From: Taishania sp964580465
Lineage (GTDB): Bacteria; Bacteroidota; Bacteroidia; Flavobacteriales_D; Crocinitomicaceae
Length of the DNA stretch: 64,000 bases
NCBI GenBank assembly: GCA_964580465.1
Contig: CAZOKJ010000005.1
Span: 49,058-113,057, forward strand
Reading direction: 5' to 3'
Position 1 is the stretch's first letter. Each line of letters opens with the position of its first letter. A model generated the notes under the pieces. It saw only the letters and a program-made list of their open reading frames with translations. It was not told the origin of the DNA and searched no databases. Positions 49,398-58,451 of the stretch are shown piece by piece. The position numbers and the translations under genes were made by a program.

Positions 49398-52031
49398 ATG
49401 ATCGCAAAAGAAACTCCTTTAATGAAGCAATACAATCAGATAAAAGCAAAACATCCTGGTGCGTTATTATTGTTTAGAGTTGGGGATTTTTATGAAACGT
49501 TTGGCGAAGATGCAATTAAAACATCTAAAATTTTAGGTATCGTATTAACGAAAAGAGGTGCAGGAAGTGAATCAGAAACTGCACTTGCAGGATTTCCATA
49601 CCATTCTTTGGAAACATATTTACCTAAATTAGTTCGCGCTGGTCAACGAGTAGCAATTTGCGACCAGTTGGAGGATCCTAAAATGGCAAAAGGAATCGTC
49701 AAACGAGGAGTGACAGAATTGGTAACACCCGGCGTTTCATTTAACGATCAAGTTTTGGAACAGAAAAAAAACAATTTTTTATGTGCCATTCATTTTGGGA
49801 AAGATCGACATGGCATTGCTTTTGTGGATGTTTCGACTGGTGAGTTTTTAGTTGCTCAGGGAAATAATGCGTATATTGAAAAAGTAATTCAAGGATTTGA
49901 GCCAAAAGAAATTATCTTTCAAAAAAATAAATCCAAAGAATTTGATGCTCTGTTTAGTACTCGTTATTATCATTTTCGATTAGATGATTGGGTATTTACC
50001 CCTGATTTTGCACAAGAAAATTTGGTTTCACACTTTAATACCAAATCATTAAAAGGTTTTGGCGTAGAAGGGTTGGATGAAGGAATTGTTGCTGCAGGTG
50101 CTATTTTACATTATTTGAGTGAAACTCAAAATGATAAATTAGGACATATCACAACGCTTTCGCGTATCGAAGAAGACAAATATGTTTGGTTGGATCAATT
50201 TACATTGCGTAATTTGGAATTGGTTTTTTCTCCTCATCCCAATGCAACTACTTTAAGTGATATTTTGGATCAAACGCAAACTGCAATGGGAGGACGCATG
50301 ATGAAGCGTTGGATTGTATTACCTTTGAAAGATGTTGCGCCCATTCAAGAACGTCAAAATGCTGTTTCTTTTTTGAAAAGAGAAGAAGACAAAACTTACG
50401 AATTAATTGCACACTTAAAAGAAATAGGTGATTTGGAGCGTTTGATTTCAAAAGTGGCTGTTGGGAAAGTGAATCCAAAAGAAGTCGTGCAATTGAAACG
50501 AACATTGCAGCAAATAGAACCGATTAAAAATCTACTTTCAAAGTCGGGTGTTTTGTTGTTGGATAAAATCACAGATCAGTTGAATCCTTGTTTCCAATTG
50601 ATTGAAACGGTGGAAAAGACATTGATGGACGAACCTGCCGTGCAAATTGGTAAAGGAAAAGTAATAGCTGATGGTTTTAACGCTCAGTTGGATGAGTATA
50701 GAATGCTGCTTTCTTCTGCTAAAATTTTGATGGAAGAAATGCAACAACGCGAAATAGAACGCACGGGAATACCAAGCTTAAAAATTGATTACAACAATGT
50801 GTTTGGTTATTATTTAGAAGTTCGAAATACGCACAAAGATAAAGTTCCTGAAGAATGGATACGCAAACAAACATTGACTAGTGCAGAACGCTATATTACA
50901 GAAGAACTAAAGGAATTTGAGTCAAAAGTGTTAGGTGCTGAAAGTAGTATTCATACTTTGGAAACACAATTGTTTCAAAATTTAGTACTTTCCTTGGAGG
51001 ATTTTATTCAAACGATTCAACAAAATGCGTTTTTAATAGCACAATTAGACTGTTTAGCTTCATTTTCGGAGGTTGCCCGCGCTAACAATTACGTGCAACC
51101 AACAGTCAACGATTCTTTCAGTATTTCCATAAAGGAAGGAAGGCATCCAGTGATAGAACATAAATTGGCCATTGGTGAGAGTTATATTGCAAATGATGTT
51201 TATTTGGATAATGATTCACAGCAAATTATCATGATTACTGGTCCGAATATGAGTGGTAAAAGTGCCATTTTGCGCCAAACTGCTTTGATTTCATTGATGG
51301 CTCAAATGGGTAGTTTTGTTCCAGCTTCAGAAGCCACTCTTGGCGTAGTTGACAAAGTGTTTACGCGCGTTGGTGCTTCTGATAACATTTCGAGCGGAGA
51401 ATCTACTTTTATGGTGGAAATGAATGAAACCGCAAGTATTTTAAATAATTTATCTAATAGAAGTTTGGTTTTACTAGATGAAATTGGACGTGGAACAAGT
51501 ACCTACGATGGTATTTCAATCGCTTGGGCAATTGCAGAATACTTGCATGAGCACCCTACTTTTAGAGCGAAAACTTTGTTTGCTACGCATTATCATGAGT
51601 TGAATGAAATGACACATAAATTTGAGCGCATTCGAAACTTTAATGTCGCAGTCAAAGAGGTGGGGAATAAAATTTTATTTCTTCGAAAGTTGGTGGAAGG
51701 AGGAAGTGAACACTCTTTTGGTATTCACGTAGCAAAACTAGCAGGAATGCCACCAATCGTCGTGAAACGTGCTGAAAGTATTCTAAAAACATTGGAGCAT
51801 TCACATGATTTAGAAAATAACGCTGCTAAGTTGTCAGGCTCCATGAACATAGTGTCAACTCAAAATTCCGTTTCATCTGAAGAAGGGAGCATGCAATTGA
51901 GTTTCTTTCAATTAAACGACCCTGTTTTAGAACAAATTCACGATCAACTTGTGTCTATTGATATTAATACATTGACACCAGTTGAGGCTTTGATGAAGTT
52001 AAATGAAATTAAGAAATTGACAGGAGGTTGA
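49398..52031 (+). CDS. mutS: DNA mismatch repair protein MutS
   Basis: 877 residues, full-length MutS1. The mismatch-reading motif is present at the N-terminus (FRVGDFYETFGEDA, with the F-x-E Phe/Glu pair), and the ATPase has Walker A TGPNMSGKSAILRQ (~614), Walker B LVLLDEIGRGTSTYDG and the H-loop LFATHYHEL. It detects mismatches and recruits MutL. It is monocistronic here; a hairpin that may act as terminator lies ~90 bp after its stop. Confidence 0.98.
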   Translation: MIAKETPLMKQYNQIKAKHPGALLLFRVGDFYETFGEDAIKTSKILGIVLTKRGAGSESETALAGFPYHSLETYLPKLVRAGQRVAICDQLEDPKMAKGIVKRGVTELVTPGVSFNDQVLEQKKNNFLCAIHFGKDRHGIAFVDVSTGEFLVAQGNNAYIEKVIQGFEPKEIIFQKNKSKEFDALFSTRYYHFRLDDWVFTPDFAQENLVSHFNTKSLKGFGVEGLDEGIVAAGAILHYLSETQNDKLGHITTLSRIEEDKYVWLDQFTLRNLELVFSPHPNATTLSDILDQTQTAMGGRMMKRWIVLPLKDVAPIQERQNAVSFLKREEDKTYELIAHLKEIGDLERLISKVAVGKVNPKEVVQLKRTLQQIEPIKNLLSKSGVLLLDKITDQLNPCFQLIETVEKTLMDEPAVQIGKGKVIADGFNAQLDEYRMLLSSAKILMEEMQQREIERTGIPSLKIDYNNVFGYYLEVRNTHKDKVPEEWIRKQTLTSAERYITEELKEFESKVLGAESSIHTLETQLFQNLVLSLEDFIQTIQQNAFLIAQLDCLASFSEVARANNYVQPTVNDSFSISIKEGRHPVIEHKLAIGESYIANDVYLDNDSQQIIMITGPNMSGKSAILRQTALISLMAQMGSFVPASEATLGVVDKVFTRVGASDNISSGESTFMVEMNETASILNNLSNRSLVLLDEIGRGTSTYDGISIAWAIAEYLHEHPTFRAKTLFATHYHELNEMTHKFERIRNFNVAVKEVGNKILFLRKLVEGGSEHSFGIHVAKLAGMPPIVVKRAESILKTLEHSHDLENNAAKLSGSMNIVSTQNSVSSEEGSMQLSFFQLNDPVLEQIHDQLVSIDINTLTPVEALMKLNEIKKLTGG

Positions 52032-52119
52032 TAAAATAAACTTTTAAAATACACAATGGTAGAGTGAAAAAGATTCCTCGCTGCGCTTGGAATGACAGCT
52101 CAGACCTTAAAGAGGGGGG

Positions 52120-52156
52120 GGAATAACAGAGCGGGTGAAACCCACTCTGTTATTCC
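52120..52156. terminator. Hairpin between mutS and the CAP-domain gene
   Basis: GGAATAACAGAG (52120-52131) pairs perfectly with CTCTGTTATTCC (52145-52156), with an inner GGGT/ACCC stem. There is no long T-run, but the position between two convergent genes suits a terminator. It is preceded by eight G (52114-52121) and by a stretch (cctcgctgcgcttggaatga) resembling intergenic repeats I know from other Bacteroidota. Confidence 0.6.
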
Positions 52157-52181
52157 TTGTATTCTTAAAAAGAGAATTAGT

Positions 52182-53174
52182 TTATTTTCCGGTTGCCAAT
52201 ACCCAATAGTGTTGGAAAGGACTGTTATCCACAGAGACATAGCCGATACCGATGGTGGTGGCTGTTGGATCTAGCATGATTTCTCGATGTCCATCACTGT
52301 TCATCCATTGTATAAAGGTTGCCTGAGCAGTATTATTTCCAGCAGCAATACATTCACCTTTAATACTTCCTTTGTAAAATTTCCCAATGCGCTCAAATGT
52401 TCCTCCGACCATTTTTAAATCGCCGTTGATTCGGTCGTTTGATGTGTGGCTAAAGTATCCTTGAGATCCTTGGTCATAAGCATGATAACGAGAAGCTCTT
52501 GCTAAGTCTTCGTTCCAATTGACAGGTGGTAATTGTCGTTTAATTCGTTCATTATTGATTAAAGTTACGATTTCGCGCTCCGCTTGGATGTTGGAAGAAG
52601 CCAAATTTTCAATTCCTTTAGGAAGCCCATAAAAATGGCCATCTATTTTTGTGAAGACTTCATTTTTATCTGTTTTTTCAACAATTGGAGCTTTGTACAA
52701 CTCTGCCAAAACATCTGTTTTTTGTACACCACCAAAGTGATGAGCCAAACTTTCAATCTTTGTTAATTGACCGATTAAATTATCACTTAATTCTTCCAAA
52801 TCATTTCTGTTAAGGGCTGTAATTAAAAGCTCCGAGCGATTTTTTACTACTGCTAAATGTTCGTCCCAATGCACCAATTCGCGCTCTTGGTCACCACTTA
52901 ATTCTTCAAATTTAACAGCACTGCTCACAGCACGGAATAATTGCAAATAATTACCGCGTAAGTTTCTAGCCTCTTTACTTTTGTCATAATAAATCACAGA
53001 AGCAAAATAATAGGGTGTTGGCTCGAAACTTTTCTTTTGCATTAACTTTTTCGCTGTTTCTAAGCATTTATTTTTATCTGTTTCGTATAACTTGTTAAGT
53101 TTGTTATACAACTTTTGATTAGCTAAACTCACATTTGCAAGTATTAGCATTGCGAGAACAAGGAGCGTACGCAT
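52182..53174 (-). CDS. CAP (SCP/PR1)-domain protein, exported
   Basis: 330 residues. Signal peptide MRTLLVLAMLILANVSLA; a helical N-terminal half (about 20-190); then a CAP domain (about 200-330) with LINNERIKRQLPPVNWNEDLARASRYHAYDQGSQGYFSHTS, GECIAAGNNTAQATFIQWMNSDGHREIMLDP and GIGYVSVDNSPFQHYWVLATG. The conserved His/Glu positions of CAP cavities are present. Bacterial CAP proteins are secreted, with functions mostly unknown (some bind lipids or act as proteases). No sorting domain is visible. Confidence 0.85.
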   Translation of the reverse strand: MRTLLVLAMLILANVSLANQKLYNKLNKLYETDKNKCLETAKKLMQKKSFEPTPYYFASVIYYDKSKEARNLRGNYLQLFRAVSSAVKFEELSGDQERELVHWDEHLAVVKNRSELLITALNRNDLEELSDNLIGQLTKIESLAHHFGGVQKTDVLAELYKAPIVEKTDKNEVFTKIDGHFYGLPKGIENLASSNIQAEREIVTLINNERIKRQLPPVNWNEDLARASRYHAYDQGSQGYFSHTSNDRINGDLKMVGGTFERIGKFYKGSIKGECIAAGNNTAQATFIQWMNSDGHREIMLDPTATTIGIGYVSVDNSPFQHYWVLATGK

Positions 53175-53664
53175 GGCTATAAAATTTAGAGATTTCTTCT
53201 AATTGGAACGCAACTGTTTTTGTATTATTGTGTAGAGCAGGAAATTTTTGAGTTGGTTGATTGTATGATTCAGTAGCTTTATGGCTGAGTGTTTTAATGA
53301 TTGGTTGCCTCGTGTTAAAAAAATATAGATTTTATCATTTACATTTTTTATTTTTTTCCAACTCATCCTTTCTTTATGACCGCCTATCATGACAATCACG
53401 ATAATAAATGCTCGACTGAAAAGGAGGGGATATGTTTCAATGTTGGAAATGTACGGATAAATTAACCCATCACCACGAAGTAGCATCGCAGATAATCTAC
53501 ATCATAAAGCAACCTCAATGTATCCCGATACATTTTCGTTGCTTTATATCGTATCTCACTGTTTATTAGCGGTCTGAATGCAATTTTATTAATCGAACTC
53601 AGGTTAATAGATAATGAATAAGTTGGCACTTGTTTTGAACTAATTAAGTTTGTAAATGAGTGTT
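53175..53664. other. Gene-free stretch containing a repeat copy
   Basis: 490 bp between the CAP and hemW genes. A 95-codon minus-strand frame (53199-53486) has no recognisable motif and starts inside the dispersed repeat, so I do not call it a gene. The right part (53471-53610) is copy 2 of the 140-bp repeat. A stretch at 53248-53273 is weakly like the left end of the element at 1364, which could be a decayed left end. Confidence 0.6.
53471..53610 (+). repeat. Dispersed 140-bp repeat, copy 2
   Basis: 137 of 140 bases identical to 1567-1706, same orientation, with the same long hairpin. Its right end (reverse complement ctattaacctgagttcgatt) matches the LEFT inverted repeat of copy 1 (1364-1383) at 19 of 20 bases, better than copy 1's own right end, which confirms that the terminal inverted repeat is real. 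Confidence 0.9.
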
Positions 53665-54795
53665 TTACTTGTCAATACAAAACAAATCTGAAGCAATCCT
53701 ATCTGCTTGCAAACGACCTTTTGGGGTGAGTAAAATGTAATTGCCATCACTTATCATTAGTTGATCTTGGATAAAAACTTGCACCTGGTTGTTGAAACTT
53801 GAATCAAGTGGAAGTAGGTGAGCAAGTTGTTGTAGTGAAACGCCTGATGTTGTTCTAAGTCCGATGAGGAGTAGTTCGTTGAATTGATCTTTTAAACTCA
53901 ATTCTTCTGTTTCATACCAAAAAGTATTTTTTTCAACAGCATCCATGTAGTGATGGTTGTTTCGAACATTCCATGAGCGACTTTTTCCATCAAAAGAGTG
54001 AGCGGAAGGACCTATTCCAACGTAGTGCACACCTTTCCAATAGCTTCCATTGTGCAAGGACTCAAATCCTGGTTTACAAAAATTGGATATTTCGTATTGC
54101 TGAAAGCCATGTTTTTCCAACGTTTCTACAAGTAAAATAAACTGATCGGCTTGTTGATGTTCACCAGCTGCTTCTATTTTTCCTTGCTTAATTAAGCGAC
54201 TAAGTCCTGTTCTTTCTTCAACAGTTAGACAATAAGCAGAAACATGTTGCACGCCCATTTCAACAACTTTTTCAATATGTTGCACCCACTCTTCATTAGT
54301 TAGTCCAGGTAATCCGTAGATTAAATCCACTGTAATGTTTGGAATACCATTTTCAACAGCAAGTTGTACACATTGCAATGCTTCTTCAACGGAGTGGGCT
54401 CTATTCATCCATTTTAAATCGCTTTCTTTGAAAGATTGTAAACCGATGCTCAAGCGATTGATGCCTAATTTTTTCCATGATTGGATGGATGTTTGGTTGA
54501 TGTCATCGGGATTTGCTTCTAAGGTAATTTCTTTTACTTTCGGTATATCGGTATATCCCGATATGGCGATAAGCAGTTGTTGGAGTTCGCTCTCTTCCAG
54601 TAAACTTGGCGTTCCACCTCCAAAATAAATTGTTTCAATACCCTCCCTTTGAAGCTCTTCTTTTCTTAACTCAATTTCCTTGCACAAAGCATCAAGCATT
54701 CTTTGCTTGTAAGAATGAAAAGTAGTGCTGAAATGAAAATCACAATAAGTACACTTTTGCTTGCAAAATGGAATATGAATGTAGATACCTGCCAT
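53665..54795 (-). CDS. hemW: HemW-like radical SAM haem chaperone
   Basis: 376 residues from the internal ATG at 54795 (MAGIYIHIPFCKQKCTYCDFH), the conserved start; a longer frame from 54810 adds MYFCY, unlike the family. The radical SAM motif is CxxxCxxC followed by DFHFST; the GGGTPSLL SAM-binding segment, EANPDD and GLPGLTNEEW are also typical. It lacks the extra C-terminal Cys pattern (CRTT...) of true HemN. HemW binds haem and delivers it to respiratory enzymes, which would include haem-rich NorB/NorC. True oxygen-independent coproporphyrinogen oxidase is less likely. Confidence 0.9.
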   Translation of the reverse strand: MAGIYIHIPFCKQKCTYCDFHFSTTFHSYKQRMLDALCKEIELRKEELQREGIETIYFGGGTPSLLEESELQQLLIAISGYTDIPKVKEITLEANPDDINQTSIQSWKKLGINRLSIGLQSFKESDLKWMNRAHSVEEALQCVQLAVENGIPNITVDLIYGLPGLTNEEWVQHIEKVVEMGVQHVSAYCLTVEERTGLSRLIKQGKIEAAGEHQQADQFILLVETLEKHGFQQYEISNFCKPGFESLHNGSYWKGVHYVGIGPSAHSFDGKSRSWNVRNNHHYMDAVEKNTFWYETEELSLKDQFNELLLIGLRTTSGVSLQQLAHLLPLDSSFNNQVQVFIQDQLMISDGNYILLTPKGRLQADRIASDLFCIDK

Positions 54796-55171
54796 GTAGC
54801 AAAAGTACAAAATAATGAGAATTAATTACATGTTTGTCAATGTCTATATCCAAAGAAAATGAAAGTACGCAAAGTCATTGAAATCAAGTTTCAATTTTTA
54901 AACCTTTCTAAAAATCAACATTGTTGTCACTAATGTGTCGTCGCAGGCGTATGTCGTTCTGAATATTCAACTTGCTCTTTGCGCCTAGATGCCACTTTGG
55001 TAAATTCAGTGCAATGCTGTATGGAAAAAAGCAATAATCAAGACTTTTAATTTTTAGAACACTAACGCTGAAGTAAAAATGTGTTTTTTTTTCTATAGAA
55101 AATCAAAATTTAATTTTGTGGCATATATTTTGTTTGTATTTTCGCAAACAAATAAATTTAAACTATACAAA
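54796..55171. other. Gene-free stretch
   Basis: 376 bp between divergent hemW and the DUF4412-like gene. A small stem (ATTGAAA 54877-54883 with TTTCAAT 54889-54895, then five T) could be a weak terminator. A minus-strand frame around 54930-55040 reads like the end of a protein (…RRKEQVEYSERHTPATTH then stop) but has no start or recognisable body; it may be a gene remnant or chance. Nothing else was seen. Confidence 0.5.
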
Positions 55172-55828
55172 ATGAAAAAAATGCTTTCTTTGATTGCTGG
55201 TATTATCATTACAGCAACTTCTTTTGCACAAATTACTGAGGGTAAGGTAACTTATTCTGTTGATTTTAAAACTTCTGACCCTGCTGTGGAAGCTCAGTTA
55301 AGTATGCTAAAAGGCTCAACTTCTGCAACATATTTTTCTCCAGATTTTACAAGAACTGAAATGAACATGGGAATGTTTGTTCAAAATCAAACAATTATTG
55401 ATGTTAAAAATAAACAAACATTGATGATGATGTCTGGAATGATGGGTAAAAAAGCTTCTTTGATGCCTTTTAAAGAAAATAAAGAAGAAGAATTTGAAGT
55501 AACAGTTGAAAAAACATCAGAAACTAAGAAAATTGCTGGTTACAAATGTACTAAATTCATTGTAACAACTGAAGAAGGTGCTGCTTTGAACATTTGGACA
55601 ACAGAAGAATTAGTTGCTTCTAAAGATGGAATGAAAATGATGAACAATAAAATTTCAGGTTTTCCATTGCAATTTGAGGTAGATGCACAACAAATGATGT
55701 TGGTATTTACAGCAACTGATGTAGAAAAAAACTTGAAAAAATACAATAAAAAAGACTTGTTCAACATGGAAATTCCTGCAGATTATGAAAAAATCGCACC
55801 AGAAGATTGGAAAGGAATAGGAATGTAA
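55172..55828 (+). CDS. DUF4412/GLPGLI-like secreted protein
   Basis: 218 residues from ATG 55172 (MKKMLSLIAGIIITATSFAQ, a clean signal peptide); the frame is open upstream to 55079 but that part is AT-rich and not protein-like. The mature part has the features of the DUF4412/GLPGLI group: ITEGKVTYSVDF at the start and KKIAGYKCTKFIVTTEEG followed by WTTEEL. It is rich in Met (MNMGMFVQ, MMMSGMMGKK). Likely periplasmic; function unknown. Ends in a strong bidirectional terminator. Confidence 0.75.
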   Translation: MKKMLSLIAGIIITATSFAQITEGKVTYSVDFKTSDPAVEAQLSMLKGSTSATYFSPDFTRTEMNMGMFVQNQTIIDVKNKQTLMMMSGMMGKKASLMPFKENKEEEFEVTVEKTSETKKIAGYKCTKFIVTTEEGAALNIWTTEELVASKDGMKMMNNKISGFPLQFEVDAQQMMLVFTATDVEKNLKKYNKKDLFNMEIPADYEKIAPEDWKGIGM

Positions 55829-55846
55829 TTTGAATAATAAGAATCA

Positions 55847-55877
55847 AAAAAGAGCAACCAATTTGGTTGCTCTTTTT
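55847..55877. terminator. Bidirectional terminator
   Basis: AAAAAGAGCAACCA (55847-55860) pairs with TGGTTGCTCTTTTT (55864-55877), A- and T-runs on each side; it serves the DUF4412-like gene and the convergent ugd gene. Confidence 0.92.
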
Positions 55878-55897
55878 GTTTATATCATTTGAAAAAT

Positions 55898-57208
55898 CTA
55901 TTTGAATGATCTACCAATCGATTGATAGTAAAATCCTAAGCTATTTACTTTTTCGATATCAAAAAGATTTCTTCCATCAAAAATGACTTTGTCGTTGAGT
56001 AATTCACCCAAACGATTGAAATCTGGTGTTCTAAAAATGCCCCATTCTGTACAGATCAATAGCGCATCAGCTCCTTCTGTTGCTGAATATTCGTCTGTCG
56101 CATATTGAATGGTGTCGCCTAATTGTTTTTTTACATTTTCCATTGCTTCTGGGTCAAAAGCTGTTACCTCTGCACCTAATTTTAGCAATTCATCAATCAT
56201 GTATAAGGCAGGAGCTTCTCGAATATCATCTGTGTCGGGTTTAAATGCTAAGCCCCAAACAGCAATTTTCTTTCCATTTAAATCTCCTTTAAAGTAGTTT
56301 TTCATTTTGGGAATAAGCACTGTTTTCTGTTCCTCGTTCACTTTCATGACAGCATTTAAAATTTGAAAGTCAAAATGAACATCTTTTCCGCTTTTAACAA
56401 GCGCTTGAACATCTTTAGGAAAACACGAACCTCCATATCCAATTCCAGGGAAAAGGAAGCGTTTACCAATGCGATCGTCGGCACCAATTCCAATTCTAAC
56501 CTTGTCAACATCTGCTCCAACTAACTCACAGAAATTGGCAATTTCATTCATAAAGGTAATTTTCGTAGCTAAGAATGAATTGGCAGCGTACTTTGTTAAT
56601 TCAGCCGATTTCTCATCCATGTAAATGATTGGATTTCCTTGGCGAACGAATGGTTGATAGAGTTCTCCCATCACTTTGCTTGCTCTTTCTGAACTTGTTC
56701 CAATAACAACTCTGTCAGGTTTAAGGAAATCGTCCACAGCGAATCCTTCACGTAAAAATTCAGGATTTGAAACAACGTCAAACTCACATTTTGCGTTTTT
56801 AGCAATTGCTGCATGTACTTTTTCAGCTGTGCCAACTGGAACAGTGCTTTTATCAACGATTACTTTGTAATCTGTAATTATTTTTCCAATTTGTTCAGCA
56901 ACTCCCAACACATAAGAAAGATCAGCAGAGCCATCTTCTCCAGGTGGAGTAGGGAGGGCAAGGAATACAATTTCAGCATCTTTTAATCCTTCTTCCAAAC
57001 TAGTGGTGAAACGCAAACGATTGGCTTTAATGTTACGTTCAAACAAAACATCAAGATGAGGTTCATAAATTGGAACCTCACCATTGCGCATGCGTTCTAT
57101 TTTTTTTTCGTCGATATCTACACAGATAACTTGATTGCCAGTTTCTGCAAAGCAGGTACCTGTCACTAAACCAACATATCCTGTACCGACTACAGCAATT
57201 TTTTTCAT
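55898..57208 (-). CDS. ugd: UDP-glucose 6-dehydrogenase
   Basis: 436 residues. NAD-binding GTGYVGLVTGTCFAETG at the N-terminus, STVPVGTAEKV, NPEFLREGFAVDDFLKPDRVVIG, and the catalytic cysteine in GYGGSCFPKDVQAL are all present, followed by GLAFKPDTDDIREAPAL. It oxidises UDP-glucose to UDP-glucuronate for surface polysaccharides. It directly follows the aminotransferase gene (no gap), so both probably supply nucleotide sugars for capsule, O-antigen or exopolysaccharide. Confidence 0.96.
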   Translation of the reverse strand: MKKIAVVGTGYVGLVTGTCFAETGNQVICVDIDEKKIERMRNGEVPIYEPHLDVLFERNIKANRLRFTTSLEEGLKDAEIVFLALPTPPGEDGSADLSYVLGVAEQIGKIITDYKVIVDKSTVPVGTAEKVHAAIAKNAKCEFDVVSNPEFLREGFAVDDFLKPDRVVIGTSSERASKVMGELYQPFVRQGNPIIYMDEKSAELTKYAANSFLATKITFMNEIANFCELVGADVDKVRIGIGADDRIGKRFLFPGIGYGGSCFPKDVQALVKSGKDVHFDFQILNAVMKVNEEQKTVLIPKMKNYFKGDLNGKKIAVWGLAFKPDTDDIREAPALYMIDELLKLGAEVTAFDPEAMENVKKQLGDTIQYATDEYSATEGADALLICTEWGIFRTPDFNRLGELLNDKVIFDGRNLFDIEKVNSLGFYYQSIGRSFK

Positions 57209-58342
57209 TTACTTATTTTCAATAAAGGATGCTACAGCATCACAAATAGTTTTCAATTGTTCTTCTTCCATTTCTGTGTGAATTGGAAGTGAAATTACAC
57301 GTTCAGTCAACCAATCAGTGATAGGTAAATCTGTTGCATCACTACCAAAAGCAGCGAACATTTTTTGACGGTGAGCAGGAACTGGGTAATAAATCATAGA
57401 AGGAATGTCTTTTTCAGCTAAATAAGCATTTAAAGCATCGCGATCGATTCCTTCTAATACCATGGTGTATTGATGAAAAACGTGTGTAGATTTTGGATTT
57501 CTAGTAGGCGTTTTAATTCCATCGTATTTTGCAAAAAAAGCATCGTAATAGTCGGCTACTTTTCTTCTTTTTTCATTGTAAGTATCCAAATGAGGCAGTT
57601 TTACACGCAAAATAGCTGCTTGAATACTATCCAAACGGGAGTTGCAACCAACCACATCGTGGTAATAGCGTTTGCTTTGACCATGATTAGCAATCATTCT
57701 GATTTTTACTGCTAATTCATCATCATTTGTATATAAAGCACCTCCATCACCATAACAGCCTAAGTTTTTTGAAGGGAAGAAAGATGTACAACCAATGTTA
57801 CCCATTGTTCCTGTTTTAGAAACAGAACCATCAGCATGAGTGTAATCGCATCCGATGGCTTGTGCATTGTCTTCAATTACGTATAAATTATGTTTCTTAG
57901 CAATGGCAAGAATGGCATCCATATCCGCAGCTTGTCCGTACAAGTGTACTGGCACAATTGCTTTTGTTTTTGGAGTGATTGCAGCTTCAATTGCAGCGGG
58001 ATCTACACAGAAAGTAGCTTTATCAACCTCTACAAATACAGGTTTTAATTTTAATAAAGCCATTACTTCCGTTGTAGCAATATAGGTAAACGAAGGAGTA
58101 ATGATTTCATCACCAGGTTGTAAGTCTAAAGCCATTAAAGCAATCTGCAAAGCATCTGTTCCGTTAGCACAAGGGATAACGTGTTTTGCTTTTAAATAAC
58201 TTTCTAATTCACTTTGAAATGAACTAACTTCTGGTCCATTGATAAATTGCGCTTTTTCTATTACAGAAAGAATGGCTGTATCTACTTCGCTTTTGATTGC
58301 TTGATATTGTGTCATCAAGTCAACCATTTGTATTTTTTTCAT
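57209..58342 (-). CDS. DegT/DnrJ/EryC1/StrS family sugar aminotransferase
   Basis: 377 residues. It has the PLP-enzyme layout of the family: ANGTDALQIALMAL, GDEIITPSFTYIATTEV, IEDNAQAIG, TSFFPSKNLGCYGDGGAL (PLP-binding lysine in SKNLG) and NSRLDSIQAAIL. It resembles WbpE/WlbC-type enzymes that aminate UDP-3-keto-GlcNAcA, fitting its pairing with ugd, but the substrate is not fixed by sequence alone. It is the first gene of the pair and has its own -7 element. Confidence 0.92.
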   Translation of the reverse strand: MKKIQMVDLMTQYQAIKSEVDTAILSVIEKAQFINGPEVSSFQSELESYLKAKHVIPCANGTDALQIALMALDLQPGDEIITPSFTYIATTEVMALLKLKPVFVEVDKATFCVDPAAIEAAITPKTKAIVPVHLYGQAADMDAILAIAKKHNLYVIEDNAQAIGCDYTHADGSVSKTGTMGNIGCTSFFPSKNLGCYGDGGALYTNDDELAVKIRMIANHGQSKRYYHDVVGCNSRLDSIQAAILRVKLPHLDTYNEKRRKVADYYDAFFAKYDGIKTPTRNPKSTHVFHQYTMVLEGIDRDALNAYLAEKDIPSMIYYPVPAHRQKMFAAFGSDATDLPITDWLTERVISLPIHTEMEEEQLKTICDAVASFIENK

Positions 58343-58372
58343 CGATTCAAATTTTGACTGTACAAAAATATA

Positions 58373-58380
58373 AAAAATAT
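58373..58380 (-). promoter_or_regulatory. -7 promoter element of the aminotransferase-ugd operon
   Basis: On the minus strand TATTTTTG (perfect), 30 bases before the start codon and just after the porV terminator. Confidence 0.5.
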
Positions 58381-58397
58381 TGAAAGGTGTAGTAACT

Positions 58398-58434
58398 AAA
58401 AAAGGACTATTTTTAGTTGAAAATAGTCCTTTTT
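58398..58434 (-). terminator. Terminator of porV
   Basis: AAAAAGGACTATTTT (58399-58413) and AAAATAGTCCTTTTT (58420-58434) form a 15-bp stem; on the minus strand it ends in a T-run 18 bases after the porV stop. Confidence 0.88.
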
Positions 58435-58451
58435 GCTATAGTGTAATTACC

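Noticed and set aside
53199..53486. 95-codon minus-strand frame between the CAP and hemW genes
   Set aside because: No recognisable motif, odd composition, and its start lies inside the dispersed repeat; more likely a chance frame in non-coding DNA.
54930..55060. Minus-strand frame ending in RRKEQVEYSERHTPATTH as a small gene
   Set aside because: No start codon in a plausible position and no recognisable body; kept only as a possible remnant.
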